Positions 48,000-55,522 of a stretch of 64,000 bases of DNA are shown here, piece by piece; position 1 is the stretch's first letter; each line of letters opens with the position of its first letter. Location: the NCBI RefSeq assembly GCF_001693515.2, contig NZ_CP042968.1:3224001-3288000 (forward strand). The letters are read 5' to 3'. The position numbers were made by a program, and so were the translations under genes. The notes beneath the pieces were generated by a model. That model worked only from the letters and a program-made list of their open reading frames with translations, ran no database searches and was not told the origin of the DNA. The stretch comes from Bradyrhizobium paxllaeri. GTDB taxonomy: Bacteria > Pseudomonadota > Alphaproteobacteria > Rhizobiales > Xanthobacteraceae.

Positions 48000-48600
48000 T
48001 TTGCAATCGGTCGTGCTCACGCTCTCCATCGCCTACGCGCTGATCGGCGCGCTGCTGCTGATTGTGCTGGTCTATGCCCGCTTGCCCTGGTCGGCCAAGG
48101 CGGTCGCGGTGGTCGTGACCAGCGCGTTCTACATTGCGAGCTTCATCGGCGTTCGCGGATTGTTGGGCTGGGCCAGCGTCGACGCGCTGCCCGCAAGCTT
48201 CAAGCTGCTGCAGGCCCGGATCGTGGAGCCGCACTCGCTGGAGGGTGATCCGGGCTCGATCTACCTCTGGGTCGAGGCGCTCGACGACGGCAATCGGCCG
48301 AGCGGCGTTCCGCGGGCCCATCGGCTTCCCTATAGCGACAGGCTTGCGCAAAAGACCGACAAGGCGGCCAGCGAGATCGCCGCCGGGCGTCCGCAGGGCG
48401 GCCGCGCCGCCGATTTTGGCGATGGCGGAGGCAACCTTCTCCAGGCCGCCCGGGAATACATCATGCCCACCGCGATCATCGATACTTCGGGAGGCGACTC
48501 CTCCACAGGCGAGGGATTGGCCGCAGTGCCCCGCGACGGCGACGGGGTGTCGTTTACGCCGCTGCTCCCGCCGCGGATGCCGCCCAAGGACCAGCAGTAG
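47992..48600 (+). CDS. two-helix membrane protein of the TolQ-like operon
   Basis: A 202-residue protein with a GTG start inside the previous gene (8-bp overlap). Two helices (LTLSIAYALIGALLLIVLVYA; VAVVVTSAFYIASFIGVRG) precede a soluble tail with IYLWVEALDDGNRPSG and a Gly/Pro-rich end (LLPPRMPPKDQQ). I do not recognise the family. The overlaps argue for a three-protein complex with the channel protein and the YfaP-like protein. Confidence 0.7.
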   Translation: MNNLQSVVLTLSIAYALIGALLLIVLVYARLPWSAKAVAVVVTSAFYIASFIGVRGLLGWASVDALPASFKLLQARIVEPHSLEGDPGSIYLWVEALDDGNRPSGVPRAHRLPYSDRLAQKTDKAASEIAAGRPQGGRAADFGDGGGNLLQAAREYIMPTAIIDTSGGDSSTGEGLAAVPRDGDGVSFTPLLPPRMPPKDQQ

Positions 48601-48655
48601 GTCCCGGGTGCGGGCGAACAGGCTCTGGAAAGGTCGATCAATCACGGATTATTGA

Positions 48656-48679
48656 CTGACAGATATTGAAATCTGTCAG
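48656..48679. promoter_or_regulatory. TetR-type operator
   Basis: A perfect dyad CTGACAGAT-ATTGAA-ATCTGTCAG (9-bp arms, 6-bp centre) overlaps the -35 region of a promoter 266 bp upstream of the TetR gene. Autoregulation by that TetR is the simplest reading. Confidence 0.65.
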
Positions 48680-48695
48680 CGAGACATGCTATATC
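48666..48695 (+). promoter_or_regulatory. sigma-70-type promoter under the operator
   Basis: TTGAAA (48666-48671) and TATATC (48690-48695) with 18-bp spacing and an extended TGC before the -10. The -35 is inside the dyad at 48656-48679, so a bound repressor would block it. Confidence 0.55.
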
Positions 48696-48768
48696 CATTG
48701 CCGACGCCGGTATTGGGCGTCACCCGGCTCGTTGGCACTGAGCCGGGGACTTGCAAAGGACTACCGTT

Positions 48769-48879
48769 ATGACTGCCCACATCATTCATCTGGCTACCCA
48801 AATCCAGCGCTGGCTCGACCAGAGCGTAGCCCGTCACCTGGCCGCCCAGGCCGAGCGGCTGGAACCGGCGAAACATTAA
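48769..48879 (+). CDS. 36-residue small protein upstream of the TetR gene
   Basis: A short frame, MTAHIIHLATQIQRWLDQSV then ARHLAAQAERLEPAKH, with AAAGGA eight bases upstream. It is a single amphipathic helix. Its position under the operated promoter suggests cotranscription with the regulator. The function is unknown. Confidence 0.5.
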   Translation: MTAHIIHLATQIQRWLDQSVARHLAAQAERLEPAKH

Positions 48880-48909
48880 GCTCGTCCGGGGCATTACAGG
48901 GGGACTAGA

Positions 48910-48948
48910 ATGACCACTCGTCCGATCGTTTCGCAGGTGCGCGCATGA
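48910..48948 (+). CDS. 12-residue leader peptide overlapping the TetR start
   Basis: AGGGGGAC precedes ATG 48910; the peptide MTTRPIVSQVRA ends in a TGA that overlaps the regulator's ATG as ATGA. This would couple translation of the regulator to the leader. It may be only chance. Confidence 0.3.
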   Translation: MTTRPIVSQVRA

Positions 48949-49541
48949 ACGAAGTCGTGGCTCTGACCCCCGAGCGGATCCTGGAGGTTACCGAGGACGT
49001 TCTGCGCCGCTACGGACTAGCCAAGGCAACGGTGGTGGATGTTGCCCGCGCCCTCGATGTCAGCCACGGCAGCGTCTACCGCCATTTCCCCAGCAAGGCC
49101 TCGTTGCGCGAGGCGGTGGCCAAGCGCTGGCTTGACCGTCTCAGCGCGCCGCTCTTGAAGGTCGCGCAAGCGTCCGGCCCGGCGCCGGCGCGGCTCGATA
49201 AATGGCTGCGAACGATGTTCGCGATCAAGCACGAGCGGCTCGGCGACGACCCCGAAATGTTTGCGACCTACCTGACGCTGGCGCGCGAGGCCTGCAAGGC
49301 CGTGTCCTGCCACAAGGACTGCCTGGTCGATCAGATCGCGCTGATCCTCTCCGACGGCGTGAAGCAGGGCACGTTTGAGGTCGCCGACGTCAAGGCGACG
49401 GCGCGCGCCATTTTCGACGCCACCAGCCGCTTCCACCATCCCGCGCATGCTGAGGAATGGAACGAACCCGGTGCCCCGGCGCGGATCGACGCGCTGCTTG
49501 GGCTGTTGCTCAAGGGTCTGGAAGCGCCGCGCAAGCGTTGA
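48945..49541 (+). CDS. TetR-family transcriptional regulator
   Basis: A 198-residue TetR regulator. The N-terminal HTH reads ILEVTEDVLRRYGLAKATVVDVARALDVSHGSVYRHFPSKASL (about residues 12-55), followed by an all-helical ligand domain with CKAVSCHKDCLVDQ. The ATG is part of the ATGA overlap with a 12-residue leader. The nearest candidate targets are its own operated promoter and the small frame before it. Confidence 0.9.
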   Translation: MNEVVALTPERILEVTEDVLRRYGLAKATVVDVARALDVSHGSVYRHFPSKASLREAVAKRWLDRLSAPLLKVAQASGPAPARLDKWLRTMFAIKHERLGDDPEMFATYLTLAREACKAVSCHKDCLVDQIALILSDGVKQGTFEVADVKATARAIFDATSRFHHPAHAEEWNEPGAPARIDALLGLLLKGLEAPRKR

Positions 49542-49691
49542 CCTTTTCCCGCACTATTGATCGCCGCTGCGAGCGGCGATGTCCCGTGACCCTCGCGCCT
49601 TCCGCCTGATTGCAACCCGCAAGCCGCCTGTTGTTTGATATCCATCAAGGCAGGCGCTGGTGCGTGCGCGATGATGGATGCGGAGGAAAAT

Positions 49692-50432
49692 GTGCGGCTG
49701 GCTATCTTTGCCGATATCCATGCTAACCGGCAGGCGTTCAGCGCGTGTCTTAATGCCGCGCGCGCCCGCGGCGCGGAACGGATCGTCTGCCTGGGCGATG
49801 TCGTCGGCTATGGCGCCGACCCGGAATGGTCGGTCGATACCGTGATGGGCCTTGTCGATGACGGCGCGCTTGCCGTCATCGGCAACCATGATCACGCCGT
49901 CGGCACCCCGTCCGAGAACATGAATGCCGCAGCCACGGCCGCGATCGAGTGGACACGCGGCAGGCTGAGCGTCGCGCAACGGCGCTTTCTGGCGGAATTG
50001 CCGCTCCGCGTGCGCGAAGACGATCGCCTCTACGTGCACTCCGAAGCCTCGCACCCGTCGCAATGGCGCTATGTACGCGACACGCCGGATGCCGCGCGCA
50101 GCATCGAGGCCACCGACGCCCATGTCACCTTCTGCGGACATATCCACCGGCCGGCGCTCTATTCGATGTCGCCGGCGGCGAAGATGACGAGCTTCATCCC
50201 GACCACGGACGTGCCGGTGCAGTTGCTCGGCGGCCGGCGCTGGCTCGCCGTTGTCGGCTCCGTCGGGCAGCCGCGCGACGGCGACCCGGCGGCCTCGTTC
50301 GCGATGCTCGACACGACCTCGCGCGAGATCACCTATTGCCGCGTGCCGTATGATGTGGAGGCGGCGGCGGATCGGATTCGCGCCAACGGTCTGCCGCATT
50401 GGCTGGCCGATCGTTTGCTCATGGGGAAGTAA
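49692..50432 (+). CDS. calcineurin-like metallophosphoesterase
   Basis: A 246-residue dimetal phosphoesterase with all motifs: FADIHAN, CLGDVVGYGADP, IGNHDHAV and FCGHIHRPA. It is of the YfcE/ApaH-like small type and could act on phosphoproteins, nucleotides or phosphodiesters. I choose the GTG at 49692 because GGAGG lies five bases upstream and the protein then begins directly at RLAIFADIHAN. In-frame ATGs at 49671 and 49674 lack a Shine-Dalgarno. A Ser/Thr kinase gene starts three bases after its stop, which suggests an opposing pair. Confidence 0.88.
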   Translation: MRLAIFADIHANRQAFSACLNAARARGAERIVCLGDVVGYGADPEWSVDTVMGLVDDGALAVIGNHDHAVGTPSENMNAAATAAIEWTRGRLSVAQRRFLAELPLRVREDDRLYVHSEASHPSQWRYVRDTPDAARSIEATDAHVTFCGHIHRPALYSMSPAAKMTSFIPTTDVPVQLLGGRRWLAVVGSVGQPRDGDPAASFAMLDTTSREITYCRVPYDVEAAADRIRANGLPHWLADRLLMGK

Positions 50433-50435
50433 GGG

Positions 50436-51857
50436 ATGGCGAAGCCTGCAATCGCGCCTGGCGCAGAGCTTGACGGCTTCACGATCGGCGAGCGCGTCCA
50501 CCAGGGCGGCATGGCGACGCTGTGGACGGTGACCCATCCCGGCATCACCGTGCCGATACTGATGAAAGTGCCGCGGGCGTCCGAGGGCGAGGATCCAGCC
50601 GCCATCGTCTCTTTCGAAATGGAACAGATGATCCTGCCGCGGCTGGCTGGGCCGCACGTGCCGGGCTGCTTCGGCAGCGGCGATTTCAGCCGTCAGGCCT
50701 ATGTCGTCATGGAGCGCATTCCCGGCCAGACGCTTCTGAGCCGGATCGACAGGCTGCCGATCCCCTATGAAGAGGCGAGGGTGATCGGGGGACAGATCGC
50801 CACCGCGCTGGCGGACCTGCACCGGCAGAACGTCATCCACCACGACATCAAGCCAAGCAGCATCATGTTCCGTCCCTCCGGCGAATGCGTGCTGATCGAT
50901 TTCGGCCTGTCGCATCACAACCAGTTGCCGGATTTGCTGCAGGAAGAGTTTCGTCTGCCTTACGGCACCGCGCCTTATATGGCGCCGGAGCGCCTGCTCG
51001 GTGTTCGCGACGATCCGCGCAGCGATCTGTTTTCGCTCGGCGTGCTGCTCTACTTCTTCACCACCGGCGAGCGGCCGTTCGGCGAGAGCGAAACGCTCCG
51101 CGGCATGCGCCGGCGGCTGTGGCGCGATCCCTATCCGCCGCGCCAATTGCGGCCGGACTATCCGCCCTGGCTGCAGGAAATCGTGCTGCGGTGCCTGGAG
51201 ATCGAGCCGGTCTGGCGCCATCCGACAGCTTCCCAACTGGCGTTCGAACTGGCCCATCCCGACCAGGTCAAGCTGACGGCGCGCTCGGAGCGGCTAAAGC
51301 GCGATCCGCTCAGCACGGTATGGCGCCGCCGCTTCAATCAGGGCGTAGCCGTGCCGAAATCGAAATCCGATGTGGCGGCCCAACTCGCTTTGGGGCCGAT
51401 TGTGGTCGTTGCGCTCGACACCGAGGAGGGGTCGCCGATGCTCAACGATTGCCTGCGCCGGACCGCCGCACAGCTACTCTCGACATTGCCGTCGGCGCGG
51501 CTCGCCTGTCTCAACGTGCTCAAGCTCGGCCGCATCACCATCGATCGCACGCTCGACGAGCAGGGCAACAACAAGCATATCGACCGCATGGTAGCGCTCC
51601 GGCATTGGGCGCAGCCGCTGGAGCTCGACGAGGGCCGGCTTACGGTGCACGTGCTGGAGGCCATCGATCCCGCCGCCGCGATCCTGGAATTCACCAGGGT
51701 CAACCATGTCGATCACATCGTGATGGGCGCGCGACAGAACTCCATGCTGCGCACCTTGCTCGGCAGCGTCGCCGGCAAGGTCGCCGCCGAAGCCGCTTGC
51801 AGCGTGACGGTGGTGCGTCCGCCGCGGTCGGCGGTGGTCGCGGAAGGCGAGGGGTAG
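50436..51857 (+). CDS. Ser/Thr protein kinase fused to a UspA domain
   Basis: A 473-residue protein. The Hanks-type kinase domain (about 12-275) has the Gly loop VHQGGMATLW, Lys44 (LMKVPR), the catalytic loop VIHHDIKPSS (HHD in place of HRD, Asp137 retained), DFG at 155-157 and APYMAPERL. A universal-stress-protein domain follows at about 340-465 (GPIVVVALDTEEGSPML ... DHIVMGARQNS ... LGSVAGKVAAEAACSVTVVR), with the ATP-type GxxG(9)GS-like pattern. No membrane helix is seen. It is adjacent to the metallophosphoesterase, and cotranscription is likely. Confidence 0.92.
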   Translation: MAKPAIAPGAELDGFTIGERVHQGGMATLWTVTHPGITVPILMKVPRASEGEDPAAIVSFEMEQMILPRLAGPHVPGCFGSGDFSRQAYVVMERIPGQTLLSRIDRLPIPYEEARVIGGQIATALADLHRQNVIHHDIKPSSIMFRPSGECVLIDFGLSHHNQLPDLLQEEFRLPYGTAPYMAPERLLGVRDDPRSDLFSLGVLLYFFTTGERPFGESETLRGMRRRLWRDPYPPRQLRPDYPPWLQEIVLRCLEIEPVWRHPTASQLAFELAHPDQVKLTARSERLKRDPLSTVWRRRFNQGVAVPKSKSDVAAQLALGPIVVVALDTEEGSPMLNDCLRRTAAQLLSTLPSARLACLNVLKLGRITIDRTLDEQGNNKHIDRMVALRHWAQPLELDEGRLTVHVLEAIDPAAAILEFTRVNHVDHIVMGARQNSMLRTLLGSVAGKVAAEAACSVTVVRPPRSAVVAEGEG

Positions 51858-51877
51858 CGCCGGATCGCGGCGCGTAT

Positions 51878-52231
51878 TCACTCGAGTGTCTGGACAGGCG
51901 GCGCCTTTGAGCGCGGCGGGTTCGGCGCGGGATAGCTGGTGGCGCGGCCGCTTCGTTCGGCGGGGCCGACGGCTTCCGCCCTCGCGCCGCGCACGCTGTC
52001 GCGTGACGACTGCCGCCGATGCCGCGACGAGCGCGAGCCTTCCAGTCCCCATGAGCGCGAGATCGAAGGCCCGGCGGTGTAGCCGACGAAGGCGCCGGCC
52101 ACGGCCCCGACCGGTCCAAGCACGACGGCGCCGGCGACCGCGCCCAGCGCAGCATCACCGGCACGCTGCGCGAGCGCGGCCGAGGGCGCGAGGACCAGGA
52201 GCAATGCGGCAGTGGTGAAGGCCTTGATCAT
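51878..52231 (-). CDS. exported glycine-zipper protein
   Basis: A 117-residue protein with a Sec signal (MIKAFTTAALLLVLAPSAALAQ) and a glycine-zipper segment (GDAALGAVAGAVVLGPVGAVAGAFVGY, residues 25-51), then a basic, Ser/Arg-rich tail. Glycine-zipper proteins of this size sit in the outer membrane or periplasm. The function is unknown. The ATG at 52231 begins the signal peptide. Confidence 0.75.
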   Translation of the reverse strand: MIKAFTTAALLLVLAPSAALAQRAGDAALGAVAGAVVLGPVGAVAGAFVGYTAGPSISRSWGLEGSRSSRHRRQSSRDSVRGARAEAVGPAERSGRATSYPAPNPPRSKAPPVQTLE

Positions 52232-52585
52232 ATTTTTGTCCCATCCGTGAAAGGCGGGATGCTGATCTGCCTTTATGGCGAGATGCGTGACGCTTTGTGG
52301 CCGCAGCATGGACTTTAGGGTTCCATGGCTTGCAGCACGCCGTTGTGGCTTTCCTGCCGGCGAGCTTACGGGGTTCGACGCCGTGCGCGCTCCAGAATTT
52401 CGCCGACACCTGAAGGGTTTCGCACGGAGCGGAACCCGTAGCGGCCGGTGTAATCGGTCTCGGGAGAGCGGGTCGATCGCCCCGACGCGAAGTTGATATG
52501 GCCGGCGCCGCGGCCGATGTCGGCTAGCTCGAATGTCGCGACGGCATAAGGAATGGTTCGGCGCGTGAGGGACGGGCGATCCGCG
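52232..52585. other. intergenic stretch with a possible coding remnant
   Basis: 354 bp without an intact gene. A minus-strand frame ending at 52366 reads FELADIGRGAGHINF and TDYTGRYGFRSVRNPSGVG with good codon bias, but it has no start outside rpe. It may be the tail of a decayed gene. Confidence 0.3.
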
Positions 52586-53287
52586 TCAGGCCGCTTCGCC
52601 GCGCGCCAGCGCCGCCGCATGACGGATCGCGGAAATGTTGGCCTTGTAGCTGTCCACGGTGCCGCCCTTGAATACCGCGGAGCCCGCGACCAGCGCGTTG
52701 GCGCCGGCGGCGGCGAGCTGGCCGGCGACATCGGGTCCCACGCCGCCATCGACCTCGATGTCGATCTGACGTCCCGCCGTCATCGCCCTGATATCGCTGA
52801 CCTTGCCGAGCGCGGACTTGATGAAGGCCTGGCCGCCGAAGCCGGGATTGACCGACATGACAAGCACCAGATCGATCAGGTCGATGACATATTCGATCGC
52901 GCTCACCGGCGTGCCGGGGTTGAGCGAGACGCCGGCCTTCTTGCCGAGCGCGCGGATCGCCTGCAGCGAACGATGCAGATGCGGGCCGGCCTCGGCATGG
53001 ACGGTGATGTGATCGCAGCCGGCCTTTGCGAACGCCTCGAGATAGGGGTCGCAGGGCGAGATCATCAGATGGGCGTCGAAGATCTTCTTGGTGTGCGGGC
53101 GCATCGCCTTGATGACGTCGGGGCCGTAGGAAATGTTCGGCACGAAATGCCCGTCCATCACGTCGAGATGGATCCAGTCGGCGCCCGCCGCGTCGACGGC
53201 GCGAACCTCCTCGCCAAGCTTGGCGAAATCCGCGGCCAGGATCGACGGCGCGATGACGAGGGGACGTGACGCAAATTGCTGAGACAT
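52586..53287 (-). CDS. rpe: ribulose-phosphate 3-epimerase
   Basis: A 233-residue Rpe that interconverts ribulose-5-P and xylulose-5-P. Landmarks are [17 protein letters not shown], the metal/catalytic Asp and His in [30 protein letters not shown] and [12 protein letters not shown]. The ATG at 53287 matches the family start. It stands between the Usp-kinase region and the AT-rich island. Confidence 0.96.
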   Translation of the reverse strand: MSQQFASRPLVIAPSILAADFAKLGEEVRAVDAAGADWIHLDVMDGHFVPNISYGPDVIKAMRPHTKKIFDAHLMISPCDPYLEAFAKAGCDHITVHAEAGPHLHRSLQAIRALGKKAGVSLNPGTPVSAIEYVIDLIDLVLVMSVNPGFGGQAFIKSALGKVSDIRAMTAGRQIDIEVDGGVGPDVAGQLAAAGANALVAGSAVFKGGTVDSYKANISAIRHAAALARGEAA

Positions 53288-53798
53288 GTGCGCTTTCCCG
53301 AAACGCTTGCGAGTGGGCGGAGTGGCTCCGGGTAACATGCAGGGCGGCCGAGGGCAATGCTGGCAATCGCGGCGCTCGCCACGAAATGCAAGCATGATAG
53401 GCCGTAACGGATCTGTTGGATCGGTTCGGCTTCGAGCTTGAAAGGCAAGGCTATCCGTCATGCCGTGAAATCGTTGGACTGAACACTGGCTTCGACCTGG
53501 CATGAAGACATGCTCGAGAGCGAGGAGATGGACAGCAGTCAACTGTACAGATTGCGACCACGTACCGTCCAACCGGGCGCCGAGGCACAAAACCATGATC
53601 GCCGCGCCGGGAGCCGGCCGCAGGTCTTTCCGTCGGCACAGTGCATGTATTGTCCTTTAGGCCGATAGACTATTCCAACTTGCCACAACAAAAATCTACA
53701 ACTAAGGTAGTTGAGCTAGGCGGACGGCAAGCTGCTGGCCCTCCGCAAAATACTTACTCTGATTAAGTTGCTGAACCTGCTTAGCGAGGAAGGCGACC
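53288..53798. other. rpe upstream region / left edge of AT-rich island
   Basis: 511 bp with one weakly supported small frame (53510-53668). From about 53670 the sequence becomes clearly AT-richer (ACAACAAAAATCTACAACTA). No tRNA or attachment site was found. Confidence 0.4.
53510..53668 (+). CDS. possible 52-residue peptide with a CxxC end
   Basis: The frame [20 protein letters not shown] ... [14 protein letters not shown] ends in a CMYC motif. No convincing Shine-Dalgarno is seen. A second frame ([10 protein letters not shown]...) overlaps it, so coding status is uncertain. It lies 130 bp upstream of the NHLP-like gene. Confidence 0.3.
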   Translation: MLESEEMDSSQLYRLRPRTVQPGAEAQNHDRRAGSRPQVFPSAQCMYCPLGR

Positions 53799-54230
53799 AT
53801 GGCCATTAAAAAGCTAGTCCCAAATCCTAATCCCAGCGTAGTAACACCAGACACTGTAACGATACCCAGCTTTTCCTTTAGTCCCAATGATGGCCTCGCA
53901 GAAATGATTGTCGAGGCGTGGTCTAATGAAGACTTTCGAAGCAAACTATTGGAACGAGAGACGCCGCTGAACCCTGGCGATTCTCCCAAGCCGACGGACA
54001 TTGCCGTTCAGATCGCCACATCATCGGTCAATGCACGAGGCTTCAATCTGAAGCGGGCCGTCGTTATCTCGGAACTAGAGCACGATCGCGACAACTATGT
54101 AATGCAAGATGCCAATGAAGTCGTCTTTGTGCTTCCGGATCAAACGCGCATCGGGACGCCCTTCGCCTCGCGCAGCTCTCTTCTCGATACGGCCCGTTTG
54201 CTGATGGCCTGCACGCCCAACGGAATCTAA
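53799..54230 (+). CDS. nitrile-hydratase-leader (NHLP)-like small protein, candidate RiPP precursor
   Basis: A 143-residue soluble protein. Residues about 33-50 (LAEMIVEAWSNEDFRSKLL) match the helix pattern AWxxxxFRxxLL of nitrile hydratase alpha subunits and NHLP leader peptides, and EVVFVLPDQTR matches the xHLVLP strand near the leader end. A short C-terminal segment, RSSLLDTARLLMACTPNGI, follows and would be the core. AGGAAGG precedes the ATG. It is AT-rich relative to the neighbours. The precursor role is inference; it could be an independent NHase-alpha-like protein. The next gene encodes a candidate modifying oxygenase. Confidence 0.55.
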   Translation: MAIKKLVPNPNPSVVTPDTVTIPSFSFSPNDGLAEMIVEAWSNEDFRSKLLERETPLNPGDSPKPTDIAVQIATSSVNARGFNLKRAVVISELEHDRDNYVMQDANEVVFVLPDQTRIGTPFASRSSLLDTARLLMACTPNGI

Positions 54231-54348
54231 CGCTGTTACGACCAGGGTTCGGGCAAGGCGGCGTGTCCGCTGCCATGCCCTAAGCTCAATACACATCAGT
54301 CGCGTCCGCCGATCATCATTGGCGAGCACTGGAAGTGGGAGGCTTCGA

Positions 54349-55248
54349 ATGGCACGGCAGATAGCAGAGTGGGTCAAAGTCACGGGCGATATTTCGATCA
54401 TTGCTCGCGAGTCGGGAGAGGTCTGGTTTCATACCTCGAGCGGCAAAGGGGACGCAGATCCATTCGCGACGCCTATGACGGGCATCGGCGCGATGGGCAG
54501 CACGGTCAGCCTGCTGGACGGTGCAATCAATCTCGGATTTGCCGGAATTGAAAATCGTCTCGCGCACCCGGAGCCGACGCTCGTGGCCTACATCGTCGCG
54601 CTGGTCGGCGCCTATCACACGTCTGTCGACACACCTCGAAATCTCCAGCGTGCCGCCAGGCGCTTCAACGACCTGGGGAGACCCGAGGTCGCTGCCTACC
54701 TTGAAGAGCGGGCCCGTGAGGAGACCGGTCACGACCGGCTCGCGCTGAAGGACCTGCGTGCGCTGGGAGTGCCCGCCGAGCGGCTCGTCGCCAACTTCAT
54801 CCCGGAGGGCATCAAGCCGCTCTGCAAGCGCTTCGACGATCTCTGTGTTGAGGATTATCCCATCGGATGCATCGGCTATTCTTACTGCCTGGAGCGTATT
54901 GCCGCGCTCAAGCAGGAGGCCGATGTCAAGAAGGTGCAGGCGATGTGTCCGGATGGCGTCGATGCAACCCGATTCCTTAGAAGTCACAGCGCCCTCGGAA
55001 GCGAGGCCAGCCACGTCGAAGAAACGATCAAGTTCGTCGCCTCGCTTCCCGCAGATGACCGTATCAAGGTCGTTCGGGAGACGTACCAATCGGCATTGAT
55101 TCTGGCGAAGGGATATAATCACGAACTCCTCAAATCCGATGCGGAACTGCTCGAGGAAATTGAACAGGCGCTCGGAGAGGCGCTCCCGTACTGTCTCGGT
55201 TCATATCCGTCGCACGATGAAAAGCGCGGGGCTCGGCCCGCGGCATGA
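54349..55248 (+). CDS. iron-containing redox enzyme, haem-oxygenase-like fold
   Basis: A 299-residue all-helical protein of the TenA/PqqC/HDO type. Candidate iron ligands are YLEERAREETGHDRLAL (Glu 119-125, His128), Glu182 (SYCLERIAA), His213 (RSHSALG), His222 and Glu225 (SEASHVEETIKF), in the spacing seen in haem-oxygenase-like diiron oxidases. The start at 54349 has GGGAGG seven bases upstream; an in-frame ATG at 54319 lacks one. It follows the NHLP-like gene by 118 bp on the same strand and may modify that protein. Confidence 0.68.
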   Translation: MARQIAEWVKVTGDISIIARESGEVWFHTSSGKGDADPFATPMTGIGAMGSTVSLLDGAINLGFAGIENRLAHPEPTLVAYIVALVGAYHTSVDTPRNLQRAARRFNDLGRPEVAAYLEERAREETGHDRLALKDLRALGVPAERLVANFIPEGIKPLCKRFDDLCVEDYPIGCIGYSYCLERIAALKQEADVKKVQAMCPDGVDATRFLRSHSALGSEASHVEETIKFVASLPADDRIKVVRETYQSALILAKGYNHELLKSDAELLEEIEQALGEALPYCLGSYPSHDEKRGARPAA

Positions 55249-55522
55249 GCTGAATGGCGTGACGGCCATTGCGGTTGCGGTTTCAAACGACGATGCCTGC
55301 GTGGCTCCCATGATGGGCTGCCCGGTGAGCGCGGTTGGCATCGGTGCGCCAAGCTTCAGCTTCTCGCACCCTTCTGCGACCCGTGCGGCGCTGCCGGCGT
55401 CGAGCATCCCGCTATCCCCAGGCTTGACGCACTGACGATGTTTCCGAGGCAAGCCCTTGGCCCATTTTGATGTCGCCATGCAAAAGAAGTGCTAATGTGC
55501 TAAGTGCGCACCAGAAGGTGCA

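Noticed and set aside
55201..55479. Overlapping small frames on both strands after the diiron-like enzyme
   Set aside because: Neither frame has a ribosome site, family motif or consistent codon bias; I cannot support a gene there.
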